From positions 769,501 to 833,500 of the forward strand of contig JAKOGI010000124.1 of assembly GCA_029747015.1 (NCBI GenBank): a DNA stretch of 64,000 nucleotides, written 5' to 3'. The position numbers and the translations under genes are program-made. This document shows positions 43,201 to 55,789 of the stretch, piece after piece (positions within the stretch are counted from its first letter, which is position 1; each line of letters opens with the position of its first letter). The notes below the pieces were generated by a model. That model did no database searches, had not been told where the DNA came from, and saw only the letters and a list, made by a program, of their open reading frames with translations. This DNA is from Carnegiea gigantea (taxonomy: Eukaryota; Streptophyta; Magnoliopsida; Caryophyllales; Cactaceae).

Positions 43201-44689
43201 AGTGGGCCAAGTTCATGGATAAGATTTGGGGTGGTAAGTGATGTACGGAGAAGTGTAATGTAAGTATTAATGGTTTTATAGGTTAAACTCAAGGCACTTG
43301 ATATTGATGCATCGCAACTTATGTTGGCAAGGAATTTCTCTAGCATTGACTCGAGTATATATTGTATAGACTCTATAGGATTACTACTAGTGATATTATA
43401 AGATTAAGATGGCATAACCGAGAAGGCATTGCCATGACACAAACCCATATATGACAACATAGGATTATGGTGTAAATAAGATATGGGAAGTGTCCACATA
43501 AGGGTTCAACTCTGATATATTTCTTTTGAACATATTGAACCCCTGTAACTTGCACTATATAGGTCATTGTATTGATTTAAAAGAGCCTATAGTAGCCTTT
43601 GGCCAACTAACATTAAATCTTCCTTATAAGATATCATTACATAATTGTGTGTACTTTGTTAGGAATTCTTAACTTCTGTGATTACAGCTAAGGGCTAGCC
43701 ATGCCGGCATTATGCTATAAAACAACCTAAATTGCAATCTCTTTTTTAACCAAATTAGCCCCCTTTGCTTTGCAAAAATTGTTTGATTGCCTTAGCAATA
43801 CTTCATTGGATATGAAACCATTAAATTACCTCATAACATCAATCTTTATGTGGAATCTCGATCCCCGAGTTGAGATGTGCCCCTCTTACTTCCACTAATT
43901 ATCTTTGCTTAGCTTACTTCTTGCTATCCTCCCTTCCGTAATAGCCTAACCTCTCTTGCTTGGAAGCATATTTGGTTCTTGTTATTTTTTTTATGTCACT
44001 ATTCTTGAATCCATTAAAATTAAAGGATCTCCCCCTCTCAAATAAGTGAATTAAAATGTAATAAGTTGATGAGTAAAGTTCATCCCTATTTGTAATATTT
44101 TATACTAAGTTTCTTAGTCCTTTCCAAGGTTGCTAACTATATGCCTTTGTGAGTGTGACTCAAGTTTTTAAGGTAATTCTTTGAGTGCACAACCACTTTG
44201 CTCCTTGCGTCATTTGTGACATTCCTATTGGTGTGTCTACAAGCCCTTCATATTTATAATTATGACACTTTCATTCTACTCCTTGATCATTTTGAACAAA
44301 ATAGCAACCATTACTGTTTCTATCCTTGCCATCACACAGGCTTATGTGCGGATCCCTTCTTAACCAGTGAAAAATGCCCTAGCAAAAGTCTTTGTTTTAC
44401 GGATCTGTATCCAGTTTTGCCCTTAATTTACACCACACATTCAACAAAGTTTTTGTCTATAGCCACTTCTACTCGTATTTGTCCTACTACAACTTGAACA
44501 TCTCGTCTTTTCAATGGGAAATCTCATAGAGAGGGGAAAAAAACCTTTATGTGAAGGGACGACTTTACGACGTTATTTCTTATCAACACCTTTGACGTTC
44601 TATTCCTGAGGTATGTGCTATTTGACCTACCATTTATCCGTTTCATCAGCGATTTAAACCACCCATTCTTGAGTAAATTCCATTTCGGA
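43201..44689. other. Non-coding stretch
   Basis: I see no convincing coding region, terminal repeat or RNA gene. The open frame at 44198-44497 has no recognisable feature and lacks homology signs. Confidence 0.4.
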
Positions 44690-45109
44690 TCTCAAAGTTA
44701 AGGTAAATAATTTTCTAAACCCAAAACTGTAGAAATGATTTTTCGGTCCATCCAACTTTAGAGCAAATAATTTTTGGAACCAAACTTGATCAAGCTAACT
44801 TTTAAATTATATATAGTACTCTAAGTTTTTGAAATTTGCATTTTTAATCCCAATCTTTGAGAACTTACTTTCGAAATTTTCAATTTTGTGCATGTGATAT
44901 TCTATTCATAAGCACTACTCAGAGTCCTCTTTCATTTGGCATCAGAGGCACGTGACCAAAAATGATTAAGACAATTAAGCCAATTAATAATTAATTAAGC
45001 TAGTTAACTATGTTTAATGCTTGAATTGTCCTCTACGTATCCTGCTCCTAATTATTCATATATTTTGCGGACTTCAGAAGGAACCACTTCATAGAACCGC
45101 AATTAAACC

Positions 45110-45860
45110 ATATCACTAATATAGTTTTAGAATTAGAAGCTGAATCAGCAAAAATTAAGACTGAAGTTAAGAAGATTAAGAATCAATTGTCTATAATTGA
45201 TCTTTCTTTAATTAACGAAATTAGATATGGTGAAAAATCTAATTTAAGTACTAGTACTTTATTTTAGCATAAATATCTGAAAAAGCTAAGAAAGAAGAAG
45301 AGGATGGAGTATAAGCAATATAATTATGAGGAATTACAGAATATGTTTGATAAAGAACAAAATCCAAGAGAATTAAACAAAATAATGGCTCAATAGTTAA
45401 AAAACAAGATGTATTATCCGATGACAATGAAGAAACAAATGTCCAACTAGAAGAAAAAATATATCAGCCGATGAACCTAATTAAACTAGAGAATCTTAAT
45501 GTTATTCCTTCAGAAGAAATTAGGAAGAGACTAGATAAAAAAAAAAAAAAAATGTTCAAATGGTATTGGATGATGAAATAAATGAGCTTGGAGAAGAATT
45601 TAACAGACATGGAATCGAGTCCAATCTAGTTAACAATGTTGCTCCTAAACCTAAAGAATTTGATGAATCCTCTAAAACAAATACCCATTTTATGAGACCT
45701 GGGTATGTTCCAATAAGCAGTACGACTAACTTTTATTTGGGTTTATCCCAAGAAAAACCACGTCCTTTGAAGAAATTAGCCTTATCCAATTAGCCAAACA
45801 GGATACATCTTAAACATCGAGGGAGCTTGTAATAGAGAATAAATATTTGAGTATTGAAAA
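45110..45860 (+). pseudogene. Copy 2 ORF1, ORF2 and ORF3 N-terminal remnants
   Basis: Coiled-coil-like Lys/Glu-rich sequence (AKIKTEVKKIKNQL, about 45150-45190), then NMFDKEQNPRELNKIM-like ORF2, then ORF3 with DEINELGEEFNRHGIESNL and MRPGYVPISSTTNFYLG (45560-45793). A run of about 16 A at 45537-45552 disrupts the ORF2/ORF3 junction. Confidence 0.7.
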
Positions 45861-45989
45861 AGAGGTACGAATAGTGCCCTAAACTTGAATACTACATGGA
45901 CTGCTAGAAATTTTCTAAACTATATCGAATATAGTTTTTTTGACATTATAATTGACTGGTATGACTTACTGGACTAGGAAGGTAAAAAT

Positions 45990-46440
45990 ATAGTAAAAAT
46001 GATGGAAACACCAGCTGCAATGTTAAAAATTTATGCAAAGAAATCAAAACTAAATTTATTAGAACTATAACTTGATTCCGAAGAAAAATCTAGAAAATGG
46101 CAAAGAAAGATTAACAACATAGAATTATGGGATATGAGATATTCGGAGAATTATTTTGCTGAATTCAGTCAATATTATTACAAAATTGGGCATAATGAAA
46201 CCAATCTTGGTATGTTTTATAACAAACTACCATATTCAACCAATTCTGTAATCAATGGCAAATATATTGCATGGCTTAAAAAAGTAGATGTCATTAATAC
46301 CATTGGTACAAGAATCTCTTATTTAAGAAAATGAGTCAATGATTAGTGTCTTGATCTCCAAAAATAAAACAAAATAAAGAAACAATTTCTAACATGTTGG
46401 GATAATGAAAACGAAGATGTCAAAGGAAATTGGGTCCTTC
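45990..46440 (+). pseudogene. Copy 2 coat protein, basic tail and zinc knuckle deleted
   Basis: ENYFAEFSQYYYKIGHNETN and the following segment match the copy 1 capsid core (46134-46334). Around 46405-46420 the sequence jumps from the region equivalent to 36195 in copy 1 to that equivalent to about 35750. This removes about 445 bp that encode the basic tail, the knuckle and most of the acidic region. Confidence 0.7.
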
Positions 46441-46508
46441 CCATAATTTAGAAATACATTATCTATAAAAAATTCATCTTTCAATTAAAAAGTAAGTACA
46501 TATGTGAA

Positions 46509-46900
46509 ATGATAGAAGGTGATCTAGAAATAAAAGACTGTAAATGTGAGGTAGGTGAAGTTAATCTCATTAATTGGGAAAATATCCTTAAGCATAACAA
46601 AGATAGAAAGTATAGGTATATATGTGTTGGAAGTGTCCAAGTACAAATTACTCCATTACAGTATTATGGCAAAGATTTTGATATTTATACTCTGTTCTGT
46701 GATATCAGGCATACCAAATTTAATAATCAAGTTATTACAAGGATTAAGACCAATTTATGTAATTGATTAGTAGGATTCAATTGCCTACTTAGATATTATG
46801 CTAGCCTAAAAGATAAATTTGCCAAAAACTTTCTATCTCCTGAAACAAAAATAGTTAGGATAGATATAAAAAACGAAGAATATTTTGAAAAATAATCTAC
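46509..46900 (+). pseudogene. Copy 2 movement protein
   Basis: Matches 35248-35637 closely (LINWENILKHNKDRKYRYI, FCDIRHTKFNNQVITRIK), then a stop and further frame-broken match. Because both copies have this segment after the coat protein, the domain order is a lineage trait and not a rearrangement of one copy. Confidence 0.6.
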
Positions 46901-47179
46901 AAACTAGAGAACTCTATAGATCCAAAGAGTAAGATAATAATAATAAAGGCAAAAAAAATTTAAAAGTCATATGCCAATGCAAAAAATTCAGAGGATAAAA
47001 TCCTATCCGCAAAAAATAAAAATCGATAGGTCTTGGATATCTAGCTTTGCCAATCCCACAAAAATCAACAAGAAAAATGTAATAAAAATTAATGAGAATA
47101 GTAAAATTACCAATAAAGCCCAATGACTAAGAAGCATGGGTACAAGATCAAAATGAGGAGAAGAATTTTTGATGGCTAA

Positions 47180-47900
47180 AAAATATCTTAAAGAAGATGA
47201 TACAATTAGTGTGTCTAGTGAAATGAGTAGAATGAATTTTGAACCCGCAAGCCACAATATGGATCGACATATGAGTCTAGATAGAAAAGCCATTGGGCAC
47301 AAACAAGAACTGTTAGTAAGCCAGTCTATGAGGATGAATTAGTCAAAAATATTACTACAGAAATATGTTATGAAATCACCAATACAAACCCTAATAACAT
47401 CTATATCCTAATAAATGCATGCTTAGAGGAATATAATAGATATAAATTGTGTGCCTACATCAATAGTGGTTGTTCTATATGTTTTGAAAAGAGATCTTTA
47501 TTTTCAAAATTTAAGTAGAAAAAAGCCAAGAATCCTTTACAGGTAAAGATAGTTAATAATAGCATTATGAGCCACAATGAAGCTATAGAAGGGTTATCTA
47601 TATAAATAGGAGGAGTCAAATGCATTATACCAATTCTATGGGCTACTAATCAAACTTCTCATGATATGGTTATTGAAAATAATTTTCAAAGGTTATATTT
47701 TCCACGCATACAGACCATAAATCAAATTATATTCACATTAAATGGTCACTCAGTTCTAATTGATAAATTAAATAAAGTTTACGCCCACCATAAGATTGAG
47801 TTTATACGCACTCAACGTGGTAAGAAAGTAATACCTACATAAGGTGAGATAGCACTAACAATCTCACTACTTGAGTTATCCATTAAAGAGTGAATTGCTT
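47180..47900 (+). pseudogene. Copy 2 aspartic protease
   Basis: CAYINSGCSICFEKRSLF around 47450-47510: the active-site Asp of the DSG motif is Asn, so it would be inactive. The downstream region matches 34323-34622. Confidence 0.7.
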
Positions 47901-47986
47901 ACTAACAAGAGCAATTATGCAAAAGTCTCTACCCTGATAATCCCCTAAAATTTTTTGATAAAGATAAGACATTTACAAAACTCACT

Positions 47987-49240
47987 TTGTTAAATCCTGA
48001 CACTATTATCCGAGTCAAACAAATGGTGTATCTACACCAGGATATCCAAGAATTTGACAAGCAAATCAAAGAACTTTTGGATAAAGGGTTAATCATGAAT
48101 AGTAAAAGTTCTCACACTAGTCCCACTTTGATGGTAAGAAACCATACTGAAGAGAAAACAGGAAAAACTAGAATATTACAAAAAGCTTAATGATAATACT
48201 CTCTCTTATAGTTATTATATTCCTAACAAAACAGTTCTATTCAATAGAATTCAAGGAGCCTTTTGGTTCTCAAAAATAGATTGCAAAAGCAAATATTGAT
48301 AGATAAAAATAGATCAAGAAAGTATTCCTTTAACTGCTTTTAGTGCTCCTTTAGGACACTATGAGTAGATAGGGATTTCATTTGTTCTTAAAAATGCACC
48401 CTAAATATTTTAAAGAAGATTGGCTAACATTTTTAAAGATTTTAATCACTGTTATCTAGTGTACATCTATGATATCATTGCCTTTTTCAAGACCATAGAA
48501 TAACACAAAGATGATGTCTTACCTGTCACCCAAAGATGCATTGAGCATGGTATTATTCTTGGTAAGAACAAGTGCATTTATGCTAAACAAGAAATCGAGT
48601 TTTTAGGTCTAGAGAGAAAAGCTAGACAAATCATCCTACAAAAATATATTCTTTAAAAAAAATAGAAAACTTCCTTGAAAATATTGAAGATAGAAAGCAA
48701 TTAAAAAGATTTCTTACATGTCTTACCTATACTTCAGATTTCATAAAGATCCAGCTAAATTGAGAAAACTCTTGCAGTAGAAACTCAAGAAAGAACTAAG
48801 TTGCACATTGACCCTAGTGATTCAAAGATTGTCCAAACTTCAAAAAGATGAGCAAAAATCCTCCTGTTCTTAATTTTTCTAGTGAAGAAGATGATTTAAT
48901 TCTTAAGACAAATGCTAGCAACGAATACTGGTGTGCAGTACTCAAAATCAAACAAGGAGAAAAGTCCTACAAATATTACAGTGGAAGTGTTAATATAGCA
49001 AAATGCAACTATCTCATGATGGAAAAAGAAATCCTTGCAGTTATTAAGGGAATTAAAAAGTTCTTAATCTTTTTAGCCCCAAAACTTTTCTTATTTGAAC
49101 TGATTACAAAGGAATACTTGATTTTGTAAAAAAGAATTTCTCAAATACGCAAGCTCAAGGGTAACTCCTGTATTGGCAATTATAGCTTAACCAGTTTTCC
49201 TTCTCTATTGAACATATATAGGGATTGAAGAATTCTCTGA
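47987..49240 (+). pseudogene. Copy 2 RT and RNase H
   Basis: QEFDKQIKELLDKGLIMNSK opens the RT. The catalytic block reads VYIYDIIAF (about 48458-48485), where copy 1 has YIDD, so one catalytic Asp is lost. RNase H (48848-49129) has LKTNASNEYWCAVL with the first Asp changed to Asn. Multiple stops occur. Confidence 0.78.
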
Positions 49241-49539
49241 CAGATAGTTTAACTCGAGAACTTGCCAATAGTGATCATCAGAGTAAAACTCTTATCGAAA
49301 AATAAGAAAATTTAAAATGAAATGTCATTACTACTAGAATGGGTTTTTCCTTCTGGTAGAATCCTTATCAATATTTTAGAATTCTGTACAAAAAGTAGAT
49401 CATGCTTTGGTTTGCTATCTTCTGCTTGAATAGAATACCGGCGATCATCTCTCATTTTCTTCGCACTTAGGACATGGAGCACATCTAGGGATCTTACAAT
49501 ATTGAGAATATAATTTTGCTTGAGAATAGTATCTTTCTT

Positions 49540-49870
49540 GATAGGTTTGGTTGGATGGAAATAAGAGACTAAATTCTAGTGTTCTAGAATCAAGGATATA
49601 TCAATTGCTATGCGACCATTGGTGATGAAATCTTGGTTCCTACATTATGCTCATCATGTGGATGAGGTTCGTAAGCTATCTGCTTGGGTTCAAATTCCAT
49701 GCCTTGATTTTTGAGTACTAAAGTTCACAATCATTAAACAAGATTAGCAGCCTTATAGGGATCCCTCTAATGACTAATAGAATTACTAAGATGAGGACTC
49801 ATGCTAAAGTGGAAACTATAAATAATTTGATCAAAAAGGTCTTCTTTGAGAATGAATATCGCCAACTGAG
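49540..49870 (+). pseudogene. Possible DUF4283-type retroelement ORF1 remnant
   Basis: Frame-broken plus-strand sequence gives MRPLVMKSWFLHYAHHVDEV, AWVQIPCLDF and ISSLIGIPLMTNRITKMRTH. These resemble the KEW..WV.IPGLP...IG.P...D.T pattern of DUF4283 proteins found in plant LINE ORF1 and related genes. No endonuclease or RT is adjacent. Low certainty. Confidence 0.35.
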
Positions 49871-50346
49871 GGACAGAAAGTGAAGAATAATGCTCTAACA
49901 CTTCAGTAAGAGGAACTAGTGAAGACAACCTTCTTCCAAAGCAAAATGGTAATATCTCTTCCCAGAATATGGATGAAGGTTAAGGCTATACTAGTCTAAC
50001 GGATACCCCTATTAGATTTGAAGACAATGGACGAGAAGCAACTACAAACAGATAGCTGGAGGTAACGGATATCCCTTGAAAATGGTTAGTATATTAGCAT
50101 TGAATATGAGACGGCTAAATAGCCCTAGTACATAAAGCATAGTGACATCTCGTGGCAAAAATAAAGGTGCTTGGATTTGAGGTTTGCTTGAAACTAAGGC
50201 GAGAAATAGGAAATTTTCTAAGATTCATGCTTATGTGTATGAGGGTATGTTATAAACAATAGTAACCATCCAAGAGGTAGATTATGGATTTCCTGAAAAA
50301 AGAGCTGGGTGAACTAGATTGTCTCAAAAACGGCAGACCAATTTAT
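49871..50346. other. Non-coding stretch
   Basis: No gene or repeat signature recognised between the retroelement remnant and the CACTA end. Confidence 0.4.
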
Positions 50347-50366
50347 CACTATAGGAAATATCGATG

Positions 50367-50603
50367 TTAGCGTCAGACTAAATTGATCATCAAAAGCAAT
50401 ATTCCACACAAAAATTATTTGGCACCGGATTAGCGTCGGACAAAAATTCCTCGCGAATACCTTCATCGCTAAAAAAAATTTAGCATTGGATGGGAAATTT
50501 GTCTATGTTAGCGTTGCATTTTACGTATGATATATATCCAGTGCTAATTCGCATCAGACTGTGGTGGAAGTTGTTAGAGATGAAAAAGGCCATTAGCGTC
50601 GAA
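50367..50603. repeat. CACTA subterminal repeats
   Basis: Variants of TTAGCGTCGGA start at 50367, 50430, 50480, 50508 and 50593, with another related copy near 50768. CACTA elements carry such short motifs in both orientations near their ends, where the TNPA protein binds. Confidence 0.65.
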
Positions 50604-50819
50604 TTCCGACGCGAATATGGACTAAATTTTCAATCCATCAATAAATTCCCAATACCAATTCTCTTCCCATGCCCTTTTTACCGTCGGATATGTCCACTTT
50701 AGAGCTGGATTGTCTAACGCTAATGGAAATGCAAAAAGATTCGTCATAAATATCGAATTTTCCAGTCAAATTTAGCGTTGACTAATCTAAAGCTAATCTT
50801 GTATGATCCATCGCCAATT

Positions 50820-51189
50820 TTTTTTAATTTGAGTTTTTTTTTTGTTTTTCTATATTTCCTGTACATTCACGTTTCTTTTTTCGATATTACACATTCATAA
50901 CACTTGAAACTCATCCACAAATACAAAAGAAACCATTCACGACACCTCAAACTCATTCATAAATACAAAAGTAACTATCCATCTGCAAAACAAACCATTA
51001 CCCAACAAAGTTCCTTGAATACACTAATCAACAGTCATGGGTACCAAGCAATCTAACAAGGTCCAACAAACATCGTCTCCCAAAACAAACCATAGTTAAG
51101 GACACAAACTATTCTACCAAATTAGAACTAGTCAGAAAACATCCTACCAAAGTTCATAGTGCAAACCACAGTTCATAAGTTACTAAGAG
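50820..51189. other. Non-coding part of CACTA element
   Basis: AT-rich, with direct repetition of a CATTCATAACAC.. / CATTCACGACAC.. type segment (about 50890-50960). No coding signal. Confidence 0.35.
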
Positions 51190-51581
51190 CTAGTTAGATG
51201 GGTTAGAACTAGAACCAGACGACGCCGACTCTTGATTAGAGGTTATGGATAAGTCTCATTACCTCTTCAAATTATCATTGCTGATCCTTCACAACTTTTT
51301 GCGATCCTGGATGATCTTTTGCTAATTCTCTATGAGTTTCCTTTGCTCATTGAGTTGCTACTAGGTTGATTTAAGCTCATACTGTAGCTTAGAGTATTCC
51401 GAGAGAGTGTACGTTGAACCCGTCGAGATAGTGGAGGTGGTTGGCTTCTAATAAAGCAATGTCGCAACCTTACCCAACCCATAGATAGTAAATTTCTTCC
51501 TCCATCCGCCTGAAAATTCATAATATAGCTAATTCTTCGGTGTCCCTTCTTCAATGTCTCATTGAACTCTAAGGGCCTCAT
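51190..51581 (-). pseudogene. CACTA TNPA/Transposase_24-like C-terminal part
   Basis: One minus-strand frame, with a few stops, reads KKFTIYGLGKVATLLY and later YSKLQYELKST with QLNEQRKLIEN. That is the V/IYGLG block followed by a coiled coil found at the C-terminus of plant Transposase_24 proteins. It is interrupted 25 bp upstream by the Athila insertion. Confidence 0.5.
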
Positions 51582-51605
51582 ACTTTTCCTATCACAAATA
51601 GTTTA

Positions 51606-53044
51606 TGTTCAGCCTAAAATTATGTTATTTTATACCTTTTTATTAGCTAATACTTGCTCAAAATAAATCATTAAATTAGGATTTTAATAATATTCTTATT
51701 TATTTTGTAGGAATTGGAAAAACTTAGAAAAATAAATAATTAGCCCAAATGAAGCTTTTGATCAAGTTGAAAAGGAAAAGAAAAAAGATGAAGAGAAAAA
51801 GCCAACCCAGCAGAGACGTCAGCTTGCTTTCTCTCCCCCGAATTCGCGAGCGAGACCTAGTCTCCTCCGCAGCCCATTTCGAGCCCGGCGCGCATGCCTC
51901 ACCTAGCTTTGCTCCAACTCTCTTCCCTCTTTACCGTTCCTTTCTGTTTGGGCAAGACCTGCCAGCGCTGCTTCCATTAGTCGGCCCAGTAGCTCCCACC
52001 TTTCCTTTCTCTTCCACAGGCCCGTTCGGCTTGTTCTTTGTAGCCCAAATGAACCTCCCCCCTCTCTTTTCTTGCCTGGTCGATCCTGTTCTTTCCTTCT
52101 GAGTCGCGGCCCAGTAGCACTTGCCTGGGTCCGCCTTGACCTCGTTTTCACTTAATAATTCACATGCCCAGCATGTACATCGTGAACGTTTCCCTTCCAC
52201 CCAAGCCCCTTCTTCTTCTTCTTTCCTTTGCTTCATCTACTTGCGCAGAACAATCCACGACATATTCCCCCCTATTCAGCTTCTTCTTAATCACTCTCCT
52301 ACTTAATTCTTATTGATTCACCAATGAAGTCCTCCATTCTTCATCATGAAGCAGACCGTTACATTTCCTCCTTTCTCATCAATTGGATATGGCGGTTACA
52401 GAACTAAAAAGGTTGACGATTAATTCACGAAGTAATGGGCTGTGAAGAGTTGGTTTTTTTGGGAGCTTCATATTTAAGGTTGAAGGCAAGAAGGCCAGGC
52501 AGAGTGTAGATTGGAGCAGATGTTAGAGTTTAGTTTTCAGTTTGTTCTATATTACTTTCCCAATTCCAGAACTAAATTGATAAACCACAAATGAGTGTAA
52601 TCAAATTCTAGGTTTGCAACTTTTGAGTGAAGGCTTTAGTTTTAGTTTTGTATTCCAAATATTTGGTTCGAGAATTTCATACCTAGGCTTCTTGTTTCAC
52701 CAATCTTTGGCTCTATTTCACTCGAGTTTTCAGTGGATCATCCACTTATTTTTGTTCATCCTTTAAGCACAGCAAGTATTCATTTTTAGTTTTTAGTTAT
52801 TTTGCTTTATTTTCAGTCCTAATTCGTTGTAAGTCACTTTTAGCTCCCTTTTGTGAATATTGTTTAGAATGTTAGCTAGTGTTTAACTACTTAAATTATT
52901 TTAGTCTCGTTACGTCACTAATCATAGTGTGTTATATTATTAGGAAGTGATATAATTTCAACCCATCTCTATGAATCGACACATGCAAGTGCTACAACAA
53001 CAACAAAGCGGTTCAAAAACTTTATTGTTATTAAGGAAGTACCA
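51606..53044 (+). repeat. 5' LTR of Athila (1439 bp)
   Basis: Starts TGTTCAGCCTAAAATTATG and ends near GGAAGTACCA, with a primer site 9 bp on. The opposite-strand frames at 51903-52236 are LTR noise. Confidence 0.88.
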
Positions 53045-53053
53045 ATAAGTTTT

Positions 53054-53071
53054 TGGCGCCATTGTTGGGAA
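53054..53071 (+). other. Primer binding site, tRNA-Asp type
   Basis: TGGCGCCATTGTTGGGAA against the canonical TGGCGCCGTTGCCGGGGA. Confidence 0.85.
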
Positions 53072-53880
53072 TGAATTTGTGAAAGTATGTTGTGAATCAA
53101 GTCTTAGTTGAGTCATTTGATTTGTTTTCATTTCTTTTCGTACTTTTTACTTTTGATTTTTAGTGTGTGTTTATTTAGTTTTAGTTGTTTTAGATTAGTT
53201 TAGATTTCTTTTGTTTTTGATTTTTAAGTACAGTTGTATTTTTATTTTTATTTTATTCAATTTAATTTTGGTTTTAGTGATTATTTGCTGTTGGAAACAA
53301 AATTCAAATCTGATAGTTTTGGTGTTGTGGATTGAGTGCAGGATAAAATAGAAGAAGAAAAAGAAAATCATCCAGTGCATGTTTTCTATAGATTTCCAAT
53401 TTCTATTTGAATCATTTGTGCTATTCTTGTGCTTATTTTGATGATCCGATAGTTTTAATAGATTTTTAGGAATTGTTAGAGTCTAGTTGAATTTTTATGA
53501 AATTTTTGAGTATTTCTGGAATTTTAGGTGATTTTTAGAAATAATTTTCTAATGTGAATTTTCTACATTGTTTTGGGACAGAAAAATTGAAAAAAGAATA
53601 TATTCATGTTCCTTGTGATTATACTGAATTTTTGGTATATAGTATTCTGATGTGGAGTTTGATTTTATGTTTTAAATTATTTTTTAGCTTTTGCTTGTTA
53701 GGTTTTAGTTTATTTTCTATTTTCCTTTAGTTTATTTTGTGTTTTCTGGTTTCTGTTTTATTTTTAGGTTTATTTTTATTTTTATTTTGTGTGAAAAAGA
53801 AAAAAATCAATCAAAATCCAAAAAATTCAAAAAATTCAAAAAAAATAGAAAAAGAAATTTGTTGAGGTTGTGGGATTTGC
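53072..53880 (+). other. Athila leader
   Basis: T-rich untranslated leader between primer site and gag. No ORF of note. Confidence 0.6.
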
Positions 53881-54895
53881 ATGATTAGTTGGGTTAGAAA
53901 CCCTGAGAGTAAAAGACTTGTGATGAGTGAACCTAACCCTAACTTGGAATCCAATCCTAAACGCAAGCCTGAACTTAAAGTGCAAGAAATAGCACAAGAG
54001 AGATCTTTGAGTGATATTTTCTATCCTTCTATGTCCACTTTGCCATCATGTTTTAATCTCACTGACCTAGAACCGAATGTGACCTTCAACTTGAGGCCTC
54101 ATTACACTCAAATGCCCCCTAAATTCCCTGGTTTAGAGGATGCATATTTGTTTTTGAGGGAATTTGAGGACATATGTTCCATGATGCATTTCTTAAGTAT
54201 TTCTATTAACATTGTGCAAATGAAATTAATTCCTTTTTCTTTGAAAGATTCTTTTAAACGATAGATGTATGGCTTGGTTACTAATTCTGTTACTTTTGTT
54301 CTTAAGAAAATAATTTTCTAATACTAAGAGTGTTAAGGTAAGGAATGAAATTAATCAATTTGTGCAACTAGAAAGGGAATCTTTTTGGAAATACTCAGGC
54401 AGGTTCAAGAATTTATTGGCCTAGCAGTCCCATCACGGTTTAGACCAAGCATATTTGCACCAAATTATTTATGAAGGATTGGACCAATAAACCTCAACCA
54501 TGTGAGAGTCCATGTGTCAGTGTGACTTTCTTTCTAAGAGCGTCATTAGTGCTTAGGAGTTTCTAGAGAACTTACTTAATAAGACCATGCTATAGAAAAC
54601 CGCTAGAGATGACATTCTAAGTTCTAAGCTTGCTAAGGGTAGGAGGCATTCTATTTTTGATGTGAGTCACCTTGAATCTAAGATTGCGCTTTTAAAGAAC
54701 ATGTTAAAGGGGTTATCTGTCCAGACTCCCCAGATTTCTCAGACTTCTATGGTATCATATTCTCACTGTCAAGCCTTAGATCATTCACTGAGTGCATGCC
54801 CTTATTTTGCTAACCAGTTATCAATTGGACAGGAGCGAGCCAGAATTGCCTTTCAAAGACCTAAAAATGAGCCGTTTTCCCCTTACTAGAATCCA
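53881..54895 (+). pseudogene. Athila gag
   Basis: The first frame (53881-54264) carries the Athila gag core FNLRPHYTQMPPKFPGLEDA and LREFEDICSMMHF. After stops, the last part (54662-54889) contains a knuckle-like SHCQALDHSLSACPYF. At least three stops or frame changes lie between. Confidence 0.8.
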
Positions 54896-55789
54896 AAGTA
54901 GAGGAATCACTTTAATTTTCTTGGAGTAATGGACCAAATGTTGCGGTCCCTAATTCCCAGCCTAGGGTGTTTCCTAGAAACAACTCCTAACCTATCTCCC
55001 ATCCCTCTAACACTTTTCAAAGATCGACTTTTCTAGGTGTGTTTGATGCACTTAGATCTCCTCTCTATAGCTCAAGTTTAACCTCCTTTTAGCTATACTG
55101 ACATTGATAAAATTGATATGAGAATTAATAATAATATGAAGAGGATGATTAATACTTATATGAAAAAATTGATGAGAATGATGACTGAGCAATTTTCCCA
55201 ATTAGCATCATCTTCTAGGGACTTAGGCACTTTTCCCGGTCAGCTTGAGTTGAACCTAAGGGTCACGCCTAATCCTCTTCTTGAGTTAACCCTAGTGAGT
55301 CTGTGAGAAAAGTGAATGTAGTTATATCTATATCCAGTCGAGAGATTAATAATCAAGTAGGAAATTCTAATGAACCTTACAAATATCCTCATAGTTACTT
55401 CCAAAATTCTTCTTCTTCTTCTTCTCAAAAATAGGTACATAAAGTAAATCAGGGGATACTACTGATGGTGCCCCAGTGATCATGCTAATGCTCTGCTTTT
55501 TTGAGTCACCTTTTGTTAAAAGGGAGCCTAAGGAGAAAGATTCTGCTGATTTAGTGGATCCTCCATCTCCTAAGGATTCATCTTTACCTTCTGCTGAAAG
55601 AGTTCATAAGCCTTTACCATCTTTCCCGCATAGGCTTAAAAAGAAAGATCAAGCTCATGTTGCTAAGAAGAGAGATTTTCTCTCAAGTTAAAATCAACAT
55701 CCTATTACTTGATGCTATTTAATATATGCCTATGTATGCTAGGTTTTCTAGGATCTATGTATTATTCAAAGAGCTACTAGTGTCCCTTA

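Larger units (their letters stand above)
44690..49430 (+). mobile_element. Endogenous caulimovirid, copy 2, 3'-truncated and decayed
   Basis: The order is that of copy 1 but on the plus strand: leader with short repeats, primer site 44937-44948 (TGGCATCAGAGG), ORF1 remnant about 45110-45310, ORF2 about 45310-45550, ORF3 from about 45560, coat protein, movement protein, protease, RT, RNase H, and a fragment of ORF4. Similarity fades near 49430. It is more damaged than copy 1: stops are frequent and catalytic residues are changed. Confidence 0.82.

Noticed and set aside
44198..44497. 99-codon open frame
   Set aside because: No motif, no homologous segment in the window, and AT-rich surroundings. 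Chance is the best explanation.
51749..52306. Several overlapping 60-117-codon frames
   Set aside because: Same purine/pyrimidine-rich LTR tract in the plus-strand Athila, repeated at 61368-61771. Not conserved as protein.
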